Positions 51,973-60,269 of a stretch of DNA of 64,000 nt are shown one piece after another; position 1 is the stretch's first letter; every line of letters begins with the position of its first letter. The position numbers and the translations under genes are program-made. The notes under the pieces were generated by a model, which was not told the origin of the DNA, did not search any database, and was given only the letters and a program-made list of their open reading frames with translations. Source of the stretch: Stutzerimonas sp. S1 (GTDB lineage Bacteria > Pseudomonadota > Gammaproteobacteria > Pseudomonadales > Pseudomonadaceae); the NCBI RefSeq assembly GCF_025966695.1, contig NZ_JAOEIY010000001.1, positions 444,474-508,473 on the forward strand. The letters are read 5' to 3'.

Positions 51973-53019
51973 CTAGGCGCGATGAGCCACGCGCAGATAA
52001 TGTTCGGTGACGTCCAGCATGCGATTGGCGAAGCCCCATTCGTTGTCGAACCAGGCCAGCAGGTTCACCAGCCGCGGCCCGGAGACCCGCGTCAGGCTGC
52101 CGTCGACGATCGCCGAATGCGGGTCGTGATTGAAATCGCAACTGGCATGCGGCAGCTCGGTGTAGGCCAGCAGTCCCTTCAGCGGGCCGCTTTCAGCGGC
52201 CTGACGCAGCACCCGGTTGATCGTCTGCGCATCGGTATCGCGCGCGGTCTGCAGGGTGATATCCAGGCAGGAGACGTTCACCGTCGGCACTCGCACCGCT
52301 TTGGCCTGAATCCGCCCGGAGAGTTCCGGCAGCAGGCGCTCGATGCCACGCGCCAGACCGGTGGACACCGGAATCACCGACTGGAAGGCCGAGCGCGTGC
52401 GGCGCAGGTCTTCGTGGTGATAGGCGTCGATCACCGGCTGGTCGTTCATCGCCGAATGGATGGTGGTGATCGAGGCGTACTCGATCCCGAGTGCATCGTT
52501 GAGCAGCTTGAGCAGCGGCACCCCGCAGTTGGTGGTGCACGAGGCATTGGACACCAGCCGTTCGGTGCCCGTCAGCTGCTGCTGGTTGATGCCCATCACC
52601 ACGGTGGCGTCGATGTCGGCGGCGCTGGCCATCGGCTGCGAGAACAGCACCCGCGGCACGCCGGCGGCGAGGAAGCGCTCGCCATCGGCGCGAGTGGTGT
52701 AGGCACCCGAGCATTCCAGCACCAGGTCCACGCCCAGCGCCCGCCAGTCGATGGCCTCCGGGGTCGACTCGCGCAGCACCTTCACGCAATGGCCGTTCAG
52801 ATGCAGGCAGTCGCCATCCACGCTCACCTCGCCGGGAAAGCGGCCGTGGGTGGAGTCGAAACGGGTGAGGTATTCCAGACTGGCCATGTCGGCCAGATCG
52901 TTGAGGGCGACGAACTGAAAATCGAAGGCTGCGCCGCGCTCATAGAATGCACGCAGCACGCAACGGCCGATGCGGCCGTAGCCGTTGAGGGCGACGCGAT
53001 AGGGACGGGCGTTGGCCAT
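51973..53019 (-). CDS. epd: Erythrose-4-phosphate dehydrogenase
   Basis: A 348-residue GAPDH-family enzyme. It has [14 protein letters not shown] at the N-terminus and the catalytic cysteine in [14 protein letters not shown]. The position next to pgk and tkt, and the type of sequence, indicate Epd, which oxidises erythrose 4-phosphate to 4-phosphoerythronate for vitamin B6 synthesis. A role as a second glyceraldehyde-3-phosphate dehydrogenase cannot be ruled out. I chose the ATG at 53019, where the conserved Rossmann fold begins. Confidence 0.87.
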   Translation of the reverse strand: MANARPYRVALNGYGRIGRCVLRAFYERGAAFDFQFVALNDLADMASLEYLTRFDSTHGRFPGEVSVDGDCLHLNGHCVKVLRESTPEAIDWRALGVDLVLECSGAYTTRADGERFLAAGVPRVLFSQPMASAADIDATVVMGINQQQLTGTERLVSNASCTTNCGVPLLKLLNDALGIEYASITTIHSAMNDQPVIDAYHHEDLRRTRSAFQSVIPVSTGLARGIERLLPELSGRIQAKAVRVPTVNVSCLDITLQTARDTDAQTINRVLRQAAESGPLKGLLAYTELPHASCDFNHDPHSAIVDGSLTRVSGPRLVNLLAWFDNEWGFANRMLDVTEHYLRVAHRA

Positions 53020-53040
53020 CGGATTCGTCGATCCTGTCGA

Positions 53041-53114
53041 TGGAAAACCGCTGCGCGGGTTCTCCACCCTACACAAGGTGATTTACGTAGGGTGGACGGC
53101 CGAAGCCATCCACC
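53041..53114. repeat. Pair of inverted REP elements between epd and tkt
   Basis: The first element pairs TGGAAAACC (53041-53049) with GGTTCTCCA (53058-53066), followed by CCCTAC. The second begins GTAGGGTGGA at 53087 and pairs GGTGGACGGC with GCCATCCACC (53105-53114). Each stem has one mismatch. They face each other tail to tail between genes on the same strand. Confidence 0.72.
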
Positions 53115-53125
53115 ACCGCGCGATA

Positions 53126-55123
53126 TCAGTCTTCCAGCAGCTCTTCGGCCACCGCGAGGATGTTATCGACAGTGAAGCCGAACTCCTCGAACAGCTGGTT
53201 GGCCGGGGCCGACTCGCCGTAGGTAGTCATGCCGATGATGCGGCCGTCCAGACCGACGTACTTGTACCAGTAGTCCGCATGCGCCGCCTCGATGGCGATG
53301 CGCGCACCGACTTCCACCGGCAACACCTGCTGCTTGTAGGCGGCGTCCTGCGCATCGAACACGCTGGTGCACGGCATCGAGACGACACGGACCTTGCGGC
53401 CCTGCTCAGTGAGCTTCGCGGCTGCCTGCACTGCCAGGCTGACCTCGGAACCGGTAGCGATGAGGATCAGCTCCGGCTCGCCCTGGCAGTTCTTCAGGAT
53501 GTAGCCGCCGCGGGCGATGGCCGCTTCGGTCTCGTTGTCACGCACGTGGAACGGCAGGTTCTGGCGCGAGAAGATCAGCGCGCTCGGGCCGTCCTTGCGC
53601 TCGAGGGCGTACTTCCAGGCGACCGCCGATTCGACGGTATCGGCCGGGCGCCAGGTGTCCAGGTTCGGCGTGGTACGCAGGCTGGTCAGCTGCTCGATCG
53701 GCTGGTGGGTCGGGCCATCCTCGCCGAGGCCGATGGAGTCGTGGGTGAATACATAGAGCACGCGCTGCTTCATCAGCGCCGACATGCGCACCGCGTTGCG
53801 CGCATATTCCATGAACATCAGGAAGGTGGCGCCGTAGGGAACCAGGCCGCCGTGCAGGGCGACGCCGTTCATGATCGCGCTCATGCCGAACTCGCGCACG
53901 CCGTAATACATGTAGTTGCCCGAGGCGTCCTCGGCGACCACCGGCTTGCAACCCTTCCACAGGGTCAGGTTGGAGCCGGCCAGGTCCGCCGAGCCGCCGA
54001 GCAGTTCCGGCAGCAGCGGGCCGAAGGCGTTCAGGCAATTCTGGCTGGCCTTGCGGCTGGCGATGGTTTCGCCCTTCTCGGCGACCTCGCGGATGAACTG
54101 TGAGGCCTTCTCGGCAAAGTCCGCCGGCAGCTCACCAGCCATGCGCCGCTTGAACTCGGCGGCCAGTTCCGGGAACTCAGCGGCGTAGGCGGCAAAGCGC
54201 TGGTTCCACTCGTTCTCGGCCTCGGCGCCCTTCTGCTTGGCGTCCCACTCGGCGTAGATCTCGGCGGGAATCTCGAACGGCGGGTGGTTCCAGCCCAGCG
54301 CCTCGCGGGTCAGGGCGATCTCGGCGTCACCCAGCGCAGCACCGTGGGATTCTTCCTTGCCCTGCTTGTTCGGCGAGCCGAAGCCGATGATGGTCTTGCA
54401 GCAGATCAGTGTCGGACGGTCGCTCTTGCGTGCGGTTTCGATGGCGATCTGGATCTCGTCGGCGTCGTGGCCGTTGACGTTGCGGATCACCTGCCAGCCG
54501 TAAGCCTCGAAGCGTCGCGGGGTGTCGTCGGTGAACCAGCCGTGCACCTCGCCGTCGATGGAGATGCCGTTGTCATCGTAGAACGCGGTGAGCTTGTTCA
54601 GCCCGAGCGTACCGGCCAGCGAGCAGACCTCGTGGCTGATGCCTTCCATCATGCAGCCGTCACCGAGGAACACGTAGGTGTTGTGATCGACGATCTCGTG
54701 GCCGGGGCGGTTGAACTGGGCGGCCATGATCTTCTCGGCCAGGGCGAAACCCACGGCGTTGGCGATGCCCTGGCCCAGCGGGCCGGTGGTGGTCTCGACG
54801 CCGGCGGTGTAGCCGAACTCCGGGTGGCCCGGGGTCTTGCTGTGCAGCTGGCGGAAGTTCTTCAGGTCGTCGATGGACAGGTCATAGCCCGTCAGGTGCA
54901 GCAGCGAGTAGATCAGCATCGAGCCGTGACCATTGGACAGCACGAAGCGGTCGCGGTCGGCCCACTTGGGGTTGGTCGGGCTGTGCTTCAAGTGGTCGCG
55001 CCAGAGCACTTCGGCGATGTCCGCCATGCCCATCGGGGCACCCGGGTGGCCGCTGTTGGCTTTCTGCACGGCATCCATGCTGAGGGCGCGGATGGCATTG
55101 GCTCGCTCACGACGGCTGGGCAT
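53126..55123 (-). CDS. tkt: Transketolase
   Basis: A 665-residue thiamine-diphosphate enzyme of the pentose phosphate pathway, moving two-carbon units between sugar phosphates. Visible: [21 protein letters not shown], the ThDP motif [13 protein letters not shown] near residue 155, and the transketolase signature [15 protein letters not shown]. The length is normal. It supplies erythrose 4-phosphate for the Epd encoded next to it. Confidence 0.97.
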   Translation of the reverse strand: MPSRRERANAIRALSMDAVQKANSGHPGAPMGMADIAEVLWRDHLKHSPTNPKWADRDRFVLSNGHGSMLIYSLLHLTGYDLSIDDLKNFRQLHSKTPGHPEFGYTAGVETTTGPLGQGIANAVGFALAEKIMAAQFNRPGHEIVDHNTYVFLGDGCMMEGISHEVCSLAGTLGLNKLTAFYDDNGISIDGEVHGWFTDDTPRRFEAYGWQVIRNVNGHDADEIQIAIETARKSDRPTLICCKTIIGFGSPNKQGKEESHGAALGDAEIALTREALGWNHPPFEIPAEIYAEWDAKQKGAEAENEWNQRFAAYAAEFPELAAEFKRRMAGELPADFAEKASQFIREVAEKGETIASRKASQNCLNAFGPLLPELLGGSADLAGSNLTLWKGCKPVVAEDASGNYMYYGVREFGMSAIMNGVALHGGLVPYGATFLMFMEYARNAVRMSALMKQRVLYVFTHDSIGLGEDGPTHQPIEQLTSLRTTPNLDTWRPADTVESAVAWKYALERKDGPSALIFSRQNLPFHVRDNETEAAIARGGYILKNCQGEPELILIATGSEVSLAVQAAAKLTEQGRKVRVVSMPCTSVFDAQDAAYKQQVLPVEVGARIAIEAAHADYWYKYVGLDGRIIGMTTYGESAPANQLFEEFGFTVDNILAVAEELLED

Positions 55124-55213
55124 CGCTGAATCTCCTGCGGGGGTGATACGTAGAAAAAGGCGGCCATTTTCCCCTTTCGCGGGAGAGGGGGCAATGATTG
55201 AAATGGCCGAGCG

Positions 55214-56134
55214 TCAATCGAGCAGGCGTATTCCCTGAGCCTGCACGGCCGGCAGGTGCGCGAGCAGGTAGTCCTGCATCTGCGCCAGCACCGGGTGTAC
55301 CTCGCCGTGCGCCGGCCAGACCAAGTAGTAACTGTCGCCGGAGCGCACCGCGGCATCGAACGGCAGCGCCAGCGTACCGCGCGCCAGCTCGGCGCCGACC
55401 AGCGCCAGGTCGCCGATCGATACGCCGTGCCCCTGCGCCGCCGCGGAAATCCCGAGCTCCAGCGTGTCGAACAGCTTGCCCTGCTGCCAGGCCACCGCAT
55501 CGGCCAGACCGACGCGTTCCAGCCAGCGCCGCCAGTCGCGACAGTCGCGTGACGGATGAATCAGCTCCGCCGCTGCCAGTCGCGCCGCATCCCAGGGCGA
55601 TGTGCCCAGCAGCGCCGGTGCGCAAACCGGCACCAGCCACTCGTCGAACAGTTTCAGGCGATTGAAATCGACCGGCAGATTGCCGTCACCGAGCAGGATC
55701 GCGCAGTCGAACGGTTCGCTGTGAAAGTCCACCGCATCCACGTCCATCCAGGCGCTGGTCAACTGCACACGCTGACGCGGATACGCCTGCTGGAAGGCTT
55801 CCAGCGTGCTCAGCAGCCAGCGCATGGTCAGCGTCGAGGGCGCCTTCAGGCGCAGCGCGCCACGCTGGCGGGTCACCGCGACGCAGGCGCTCTCGATGGT
55901 GCGAAAACCGACCTTCAGCTCCTGCGCCAGCCGCCGCCCGGTATCGGTCAGCGCCAGCTTGGAGCCTCGCCGCTCGAACAGCTGGCAGCCCAGCTGCTCC
56001 TCCAGTGTCTTCACATGCCGACTGACCGCACTCTGGGTGATGCACAGGCTCTGCGCCGCCTCGGTAAAGGAACCAAAGCGGGCCGCCACCTCGAAGGCGC
56101 GCAACGCATACAGCGGTGGCAACCGCGGCGTCAT
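55214..56134 (-). CDS. LysR family regulator, GcvA-like
   Basis: A 306-residue LysR-type regulator. The N-terminal helix-turn-helix is LRAFEVAARFGSFTEAAQSL followed by ITQSAVSRHVKTLE, typical of the GcvA/AmpR branch. The rest is the effector-binding domain. It is divergent from the oxygenase-exporter pair and separated from it by 162 bp carrying two T-N11-A boxes, so it most probably activates that pair in response to an amino acid. The ATG at 56134 gives the usual start. Confidence 0.9.
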   Translation of the reverse strand: MTPRLPPLYALRAFEVAARFGSFTEAAQSLCITQSAVSRHVKTLEEQLGCQLFERRGSKLALTDTGRRLAQELKVGFRTIESACVAVTRQRGALRLKAPSTLTMRWLLSTLEAFQQAYPRQRVQLTSAWMDVDAVDFHSEPFDCAILLGDGNLPVDFNRLKLFDEWLVPVCAPALLGTSPWDAARLAAAELIHPSRDCRDWRRWLERVGLADAVAWQQGKLFDTLELGISAAAQGHGVSIGDLALVGAELARGTLALPFDAAVRSGDSYYLVWPAHGEVHPVLAQMQDYLLAHLPAVQAQGIRLLD

Positions 56135-56151
56135 CGCGCACCCCAGCAGCA

Positions 56152-56164
56152 TGAGTAAAACTCA
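56152..56164. promoter_or_regulatory. LysR-type box 1, TGAGTAAAACTCA
   Basis: TGAGT-AAA-ACTCA is a perfect interrupted palindrome with the T-N11-A form of LysR boxes. It lies 18 bp upstream of the LysR gene start, a position suited to autorepression. Confidence 0.65.
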
Positions 56165-56271
56165 TTCCAGCAGACCGTTTTTTCCATTTTTCAACGCCTC
56201 GCTCCGTTCCGATACTCCGCTGCGACAGACTTCATCGACGCTCTGCCGCTCGATCAGGCCCACGCCTCGAA

Positions 56272-56284
56272 TAAGTAAAACTCA
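56272..56284. promoter_or_regulatory. LysR-type box 2, TAAGTAAAACTCA
   Basis: This copy differs from box 1 at only one base and also fits T-N11-A. It is 120 bp from box 1 and ends directly before GGGAAGG, the ribosome site of the oxygenase gene. So close to the start it would more simply block than activate, unless the promoter lies upstream and the two boxes loop together. Confidence 0.6.
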
Positions 56285-56296
56285 GGGAAGGATGAC

Positions 56297-57193
56297 ATGT
56301 CCGCGGATAATTTCGACCACCTTCTGGCTGCCAGCATCACCCATGGCGGATTGAATCAGCGTCAGATCGCGCAGATCCTCAACTTCAAACTATTCGGCAA
56401 CCCGGCCGGCTTCATGCGCCTGACGCAGCTGCCGATCGGCGAAATCCCTCCCACTCCGAGCAGCCGCGAATCGCTGTGCAAGGACGATGACAGCAGCGAG
56501 CGCCTGCTGCTGCAGGCGGCCGCCCTGCTGGGCGAGCCGGTCGGTTACGTGCAGGAGTCCGGCGGCTCGATCATCAACAACTTCTTTCCGCACCGGACGC
56601 AATCCCGGGCGGCGACGTCCGACAGCTTCGACACGGAGCTGGACCTGCATACCGAGAACGCCTTCCACGCCATCCAGCCTGACTACCTGCTGCTGCTCTG
56701 CCTGCGCCAGGACCCGACCAGCGAGGCGATCACCTACGTGGCATCGGTGGAGCGCATCCTCGACAAGCTGAGCTACGAGGAGCAGCTGTTCTTCCTCAAC
56801 GAGCCCTACAACTTCCTTTCCGATTACGGGCCAAGCGAGAAGAACCAGCGCATCGACATCGACAAGCACCAGACGGTGCTCTACGGCGACCCCGACGCGC
56901 CATTTCTGCGCTTCGACCCACAGTTCATGCTGGCCTTCAGCAACCGCGCGCAGTCCCTGCTGGAACGCCTGCGCGACATTGCCTGGAGCGTCGTCGAGCC
57001 GGTGCGGCTGGACCCGGGTGACCTGCTGATCATCGACAACCGCCGCACCGTGCATGCACGCAGCCCGTTCGGCGCCCGCTTCGACGGCAGCGACCGCTGG
57101 ATGCAGCGCACCTTCGCCATCTGCAACGCGCGCTACTACACCGAGCGCCTGGGCAAGCAATCGCGGGTCTACGGCCTGGTGACCGAACTATGA
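56297..57193 (+). CDS. Fe(II)/2-oxoglutarate amino-acid oxygenase (VioC/AsnO-like)
   Basis: A 298-residue member of the clavaminate synthase-like branch of TauD/TfdA dioxygenases. The facial triad is visible as His118 and Glu120 in LDLHTENAFH and a distal His253 in DNRRTVHARSPFG; Arg267 or Arg271 in GSDRWMQRTF should bind 2-oxoglutarate. The H-x-E form and HTENAFH are typical of enzymes that hydroxylate free amino acids such as L-arginine (VioC) or L-asparagine (AsnO). The stop overlaps the start of the LysE exporter (ATGA). No peptide synthetase gene is near, so a free hydroxyamino acid is the likely product. The exact substrate is unknown. Confidence 0.85.
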   Translation: MSADNFDHLLAASITHGGLNQRQIAQILNFKLFGNPAGFMRLTQLPIGEIPPTPSSRESLCKDDDSSERLLLQAAALLGEPVGYVQESGGSIINNFFPHRTQSRAATSDSFDTELDLHTENAFHAIQPDYLLLLCLRQDPTSEAITYVASVERILDKLSYEEQLFFLNEPYNFLSDYGPSEKNQRIDIDKHQTVLYGDPDAPFLRFDPQFMLAFSNRAQSLLERLRDIAWSVVEPVRLDPGDLLIIDNRRTVHARSPFGARFDGSDRWMQRTFAICNARYYTERLGKQSRVYGLVTEL

Positions 57194-57792
57194 ACGCCAC
57201 CTACCTCGCCTTCGCCGCCGCGGTGGCCCTGCTGATCGCCTCCCCCGGCCCAGTGGTGGCATTGGTAGTCGCCGATGCCCGACGCGTCTGGCCGCTGTGG
57301 ACGATCCTCGGCGGTGTGCTTTCGGCCCAGGTGCTGATGCTCGCGGCGCTGCTGGCGATCTATCTGGCGCTCGACCTCGAGCCGGTGATTCTCGAATGGG
57401 GCCAGGTGCTCGGCGGCCTCTACCTGATCTGGCTCGGCGCCGACGGCCTCTGCGGCGGCGGCAGCGAGTACGGGCGGCCGCGCAAGAGCCACGCGCATCA
57501 CTTCTGGCGGGCGATGGCAGTCGGTCTGTCGAACCCCAAGGACATCCTGTTCTTCCTCGCCTTCCTGCCCGGTTTCATCCTTCCCGGCCAGCCATTCGCA
57601 CCACAGGCGCTGGCGCTGATCGCGATCTGGGCGGTCATCGACCTGTCCGTCCTGCTCGCCTACAGCCTGCTGTCGCGCCGCCTCACCGGCACGGGTTTGC
57701 TGCAGCGCCTGCTGGACGTCCTGCCGAGCTACTTCCTCGTCGGCCTCGGCCTGACGTCCTGCTGCCTCGGCGTGCTGCGCATGCTGCAGTGA
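57190..57792 (+). CDS. LysE family amino-acid exporter
   Basis: A 200-residue inner-membrane protein with about six membrane segments and the LysE/RhtB pattern: ASPGPVVALVVADARRV near residues 17-33, GGLYLIWLGADGL and the GLSNPKDILFFLAFLPGF motif. LysE proteins export amino acids by proton antiport. Its ATG overlaps the stop of the oxygenase gene by four bases, so it is co-translated and most likely exports the oxygenase product or its substrate. Confidence 0.92.
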   Translation: MNATYLAFAAAVALLIASPGPVVALVVADARRVWPLWTILGGVLSAQVLMLAALLAIYLALDLEPVILEWGQVLGGLYLIWLGADGLCGGGSEYGRPRKSHAHHFWRAMAVGLSNPKDILFFLAFLPGFILPGQPFAPQALALIAIWAVIDLSVLLAYSLLSRRLTGTGLLQRLLDVLPSYFLVGLGLTSCCLGVLRMLQ

Positions 57793-57807
57793 CCCTACAC
57801 CGCACAA

Positions 57808-57835
57808 GGCAATATCAAAACTTTTTGATATTGCC
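57808..57835. promoter_or_regulatory. Long perfect inverted repeat upstream of the SahR-like gene
   Basis: GGCAATATCAAAA (57808-57820) and TTTTGATATTGCC (57823-57835) are perfect 13-bp arms separated by two bases. It lies 40 bp upstream of the ArsR-methyltransferase regulator gene and 16 bp after the exporter stop. Its AT-rich core makes it more like a regulator operator than a terminator, though it could also end the exporter transcript. Confidence 0.7.
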
Positions 57836-57874
57836 CTTGCTGTACGAAAAATGACCGACTAGACTGCGCGGCCT

Positions 57875-58876
57875 ATGAGCCTGCGCCTGCCCCAGATCCG
57901 TTTCGACCCCAGCGACCAGCTGGCCGCGCTGTGCAAAGCCGGCGGCGAGGCGCTGCGCCTGAACGTGCTGCGCGCGCTGGCCAGCGATTCGTTCGGCGTG
58001 CTGGAGCTGGCACAGATTTTCGCCACCGGCCAGTCGGGCATGAGCCACCACCTCAAGGTGCTGACCCAGGCCGGGCTGCTGGCGACCCGGCGCGAAGGCA
58101 ACGCGATCTTCTACCGACGCAACCTGCCGCAGGGCGACAGCCTCGGCGGCAAGCTGCACGCCGCGCTGCTGGAAGAGGTCGATCAGCTGGAACTGGCCGA
58201 GGATGTCCAGGCGCGCATCGCCGCCGTGCATGCCCAGCGCAGCGCCGCCAGCGAGGATTTCTTCGCGCGCATGGCCGGCAGCTTTCAGGCTCGTCAGGAC
58301 CTGATCGCCGGCCTGCCGCAGTATCGCGACAGCGTGCTGGCGCTGCTCGATGCGCTGAACTTTCCGGCGCAGGCCAGCGCGCTGGAGGTCGGTCCGGGCG
58401 ACGGCAGCTTCCTGCCCGAGCTGGCCTGCCGTTTCAGCCAGGTGGTCGCACTGGACAACAGCCCGGCCATGCTCGAGCTGGCACGCACGCGCTGCGAGCA
58501 GGCGGGCCTGAGCAACGTCGAGCTGAAGCTCGCCGATGCCCTGCATGACGACTGCCCGGCAGCCGATTGCGTGGTGCTGAACATGGTGCTGCACCACCTG
58601 GCGGCGCCGGGTGAGGCAGTGAAACAACTGGCGCGGCTGGTGAAGGTGGGCGGCAGCCTGCTGATCACCGAGCTGTGCAGCCACAACCAGAGTTGGGCCA
58701 GGGAGGCCTGCGGCGATCTCTGGTTGGGCTTCGAACAGGACGATCTGGCCCGTTGGGCCGATGCCGCGGGGCTCACGCCCGGCGAGAGCCTCTACATTGG
58801 CTTGAAGAACGGTTTTCAGATCCAGGCCCGGCATTTCTCCCGGCCCATCCCTGACGACCGACTCACCCACCGGTAA
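57875..58876 (+). CDS. ArsR-type regulator fused to SAM methyltransferase domain (SahR-like)
   Basis: A 333-residue protein. Residues about 15-100 form an ArsR-type winged helix ([20 protein letters not shown], then [15 protein letters not shown]). From about 150 a SAM methyltransferase-fold domain follows, with [15 protein letters not shown] and [17 protein letters not shown]. This is the architecture of SahR, a proteobacterial regulator of methionine-cycle genes that responds to S-adenosylhomocysteine. It is directly upstream of metK (14 bp), as PA0547 is in P. aeruginosa from memory. The palindrome upstream is its likely operator. No catalytic role for the methyltransferase fold is shown. 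Confidence 0.85.
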   Translation: MSLRLPQIRFDPSDQLAALCKAGGEALRLNVLRALASDSFGVLELAQIFATGQSGMSHHLKVLTQAGLLATRREGNAIFYRRNLPQGDSLGGKLHAALLEEVDQLELAEDVQARIAAVHAQRSAASEDFFARMAGSFQARQDLIAGLPQYRDSVLALLDALNFPAQASALEVGPGDGSFLPELACRFSQVVALDNSPAMLELARTRCEQAGLSNVELKLADALHDDCPAADCVVLNMVLHHLAAPGEAVKQLARLVKVGGSLLITELCSHNQSWAREACGDLWLGFEQDDLARWADAAGLTPGESLYIGLKNGFQIQARHFSRPIPDDRLTHR

Positions 58877-58890
58877 TAGGAAACCGATTG

Positions 58891-60081
58891 ATGAGCGAAT
58901 ACTCGATTTTCACCTCCGAGTCCGTGTCCGAAGGGCATCCGGACAAGATCGCCGACCAGATCTCCGATGCGGTGCTGGACGCCATCATCGCCGAAGACAA
59001 GCACGCCCGCGTCGCCTGTGAAACCCTGGTCAAGACCGGTGTGGCGATCGTCGCCGGCGAAGTCACCACCAGCGCCTGGGTCGATCTGGAGCAACTGGTG
59101 CGCGACGTCATCGTCGACATCGGCTACAACAGTTCGGACGTCGGCTTCGACGGCGCCACCTGCGGCATCATCAACATCATCGGCAAGCAGTCGGTGGACA
59201 TCGCCCAAGGCGTCGACCGCTCCAAGCCGGAAGACCAGGGTGCCGGCGACCAGGGCCTGATGTTCGGCTACGCCAGCAACGAGACCGACGTGCTGATGCC
59301 GGCACCGATCCGCTTCTCCCACGCCCTGGTCGAGCGCCAGGCCGAAGCCCGCAAGAACGGCCTGCTGCCGTGGCTGCGTCCGGATGCCAAGAGCCAGGTC
59401 ACCTGCCGCTACGAGAACGGCAAAGTCGCCGGCATCGACGCCGTGGTGCTGTCGACCCAGCACAACCCCGAGGTCAAGCAGAGCGACCTGCGCGAAGCGG
59501 TGATGGAGCTGATCATCAAGCATTGCCTGCCAGCCGAGCTGCTGCACAAGGACACCCAGTTCCACATCAACCCGACCGGCCAGTTCGTCATCGGCGGCCC
59601 GGTGGGTGACTGCGGCCTGACCGGGCGCAAGATCATCGTCGACACCTACGGCGGCATGGCCCGTCACGGCGGCGGCGCCTTCTCCGGCAAGGACCCGTCC
59701 AAGGTCGACCGTTCGGCTGCCTATGCCGGCCGCTACGTAGCCAAGAACATCGTCGCCGCCGGCCTGGCCGACCGCTGCGAGATTCAGGTCTCCTACGCCA
59801 TCGGCGTGGCTCAGCCGACCTCCATCTCGCTGAACACCTTCGGCACCGGCAAGCTCGGCGACGACAAGATCATCGCTCTGGTGCGCGAGCACTTCGATCT
59901 GCGTCCGTACGCGATCACCACCATGCTCGACCTGCTGCACCCGATGTACCGCGCCACTGCGGCCTACGGCCACTTCGGCCGCAATCCCTACGAGATGACG
60001 GTGGGTGCCGACACCTTCACCGCCTTCACCTGGGAGCGTACCGACAAGGCCGACGCCCTGCGCGCCGCTGCCGGGCTGTAA
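58891..60081 (+). CDS. metK: S-adenosylmethionine synthetase
   Basis: A 396-residue enzyme making SAM from methionine and ATP. Signatures: [20 protein letters not shown] at the N-terminus, [12 protein letters not shown] and [19 protein letters not shown]. The ATG at 58891 is preceded by an in-frame TTG that I reject. It probably shares a transcript with the SahR-like gene, which would be fed back by the product cycle of SAM. No SAM riboswitch is seen in the 14 bp between them. A terminator follows. Confidence 0.98.
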   Translation: MSEYSIFTSESVSEGHPDKIADQISDAVLDAIIAEDKHARVACETLVKTGVAIVAGEVTTSAWVDLEQLVRDVIVDIGYNSSDVGFDGATCGIINIIGKQSVDIAQGVDRSKPEDQGAGDQGLMFGYASNETDVLMPAPIRFSHALVERQAEARKNGLLPWLRPDAKSQVTCRYENGKVAGIDAVVLSTQHNPEVKQSDLREAVMELIIKHCLPAELLHKDTQFHINPTGQFVIGGPVGDCGLTGRKIIVDTYGGMARHGGGAFSGKDPSKVDRSAAYAGRYVAKNIVAAGLADRCEIQVSYAIGVAQPTSISLNTFGTGKLGDDKIIALVREHFDLRPYAITTMLDLLHPMYRATAAYGHFGRNPYEMTVGADTFTAFTWERTDKADALRAAAGL

Positions 60082-60099
60082 CGAGCCACGCGCACTGAC

Positions 60100-60131
60100 A
60101 AAGCCCCGCCGGCCCAGCCGTGCGGGGCTTT
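60100..60131 (+). terminator. Terminator after metK
   Basis: AAAGCCCCGC (60100-60109) and GCGGGGCTTT (60122-60131) form a 10-bp stem with a 12-base loop, with the T-run at the end of the right arm. It starts 19 bp after the metK stop. Confidence 0.88.
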
Positions 60132-60269
60132 GTCGTTTCAACGGAGACAAAACAGACGGCCTGCACGGCGACCGGTGCGAACCAGCGCGGGAAAACGGAT
60201 CGCGCAGCTTGCGGAGCCACGACGCGGTTAGGCAAGGTGGCGCGCGGATAACCGATAAGGAGATTGGTC

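Noticed and set aside
58877..58890. SAM riboswitch before metK
   Set aside because: Only 14 bp separate the SahR-like stop and metK; there is no room for an aptamer and none is seen upstream of the regulator gene.
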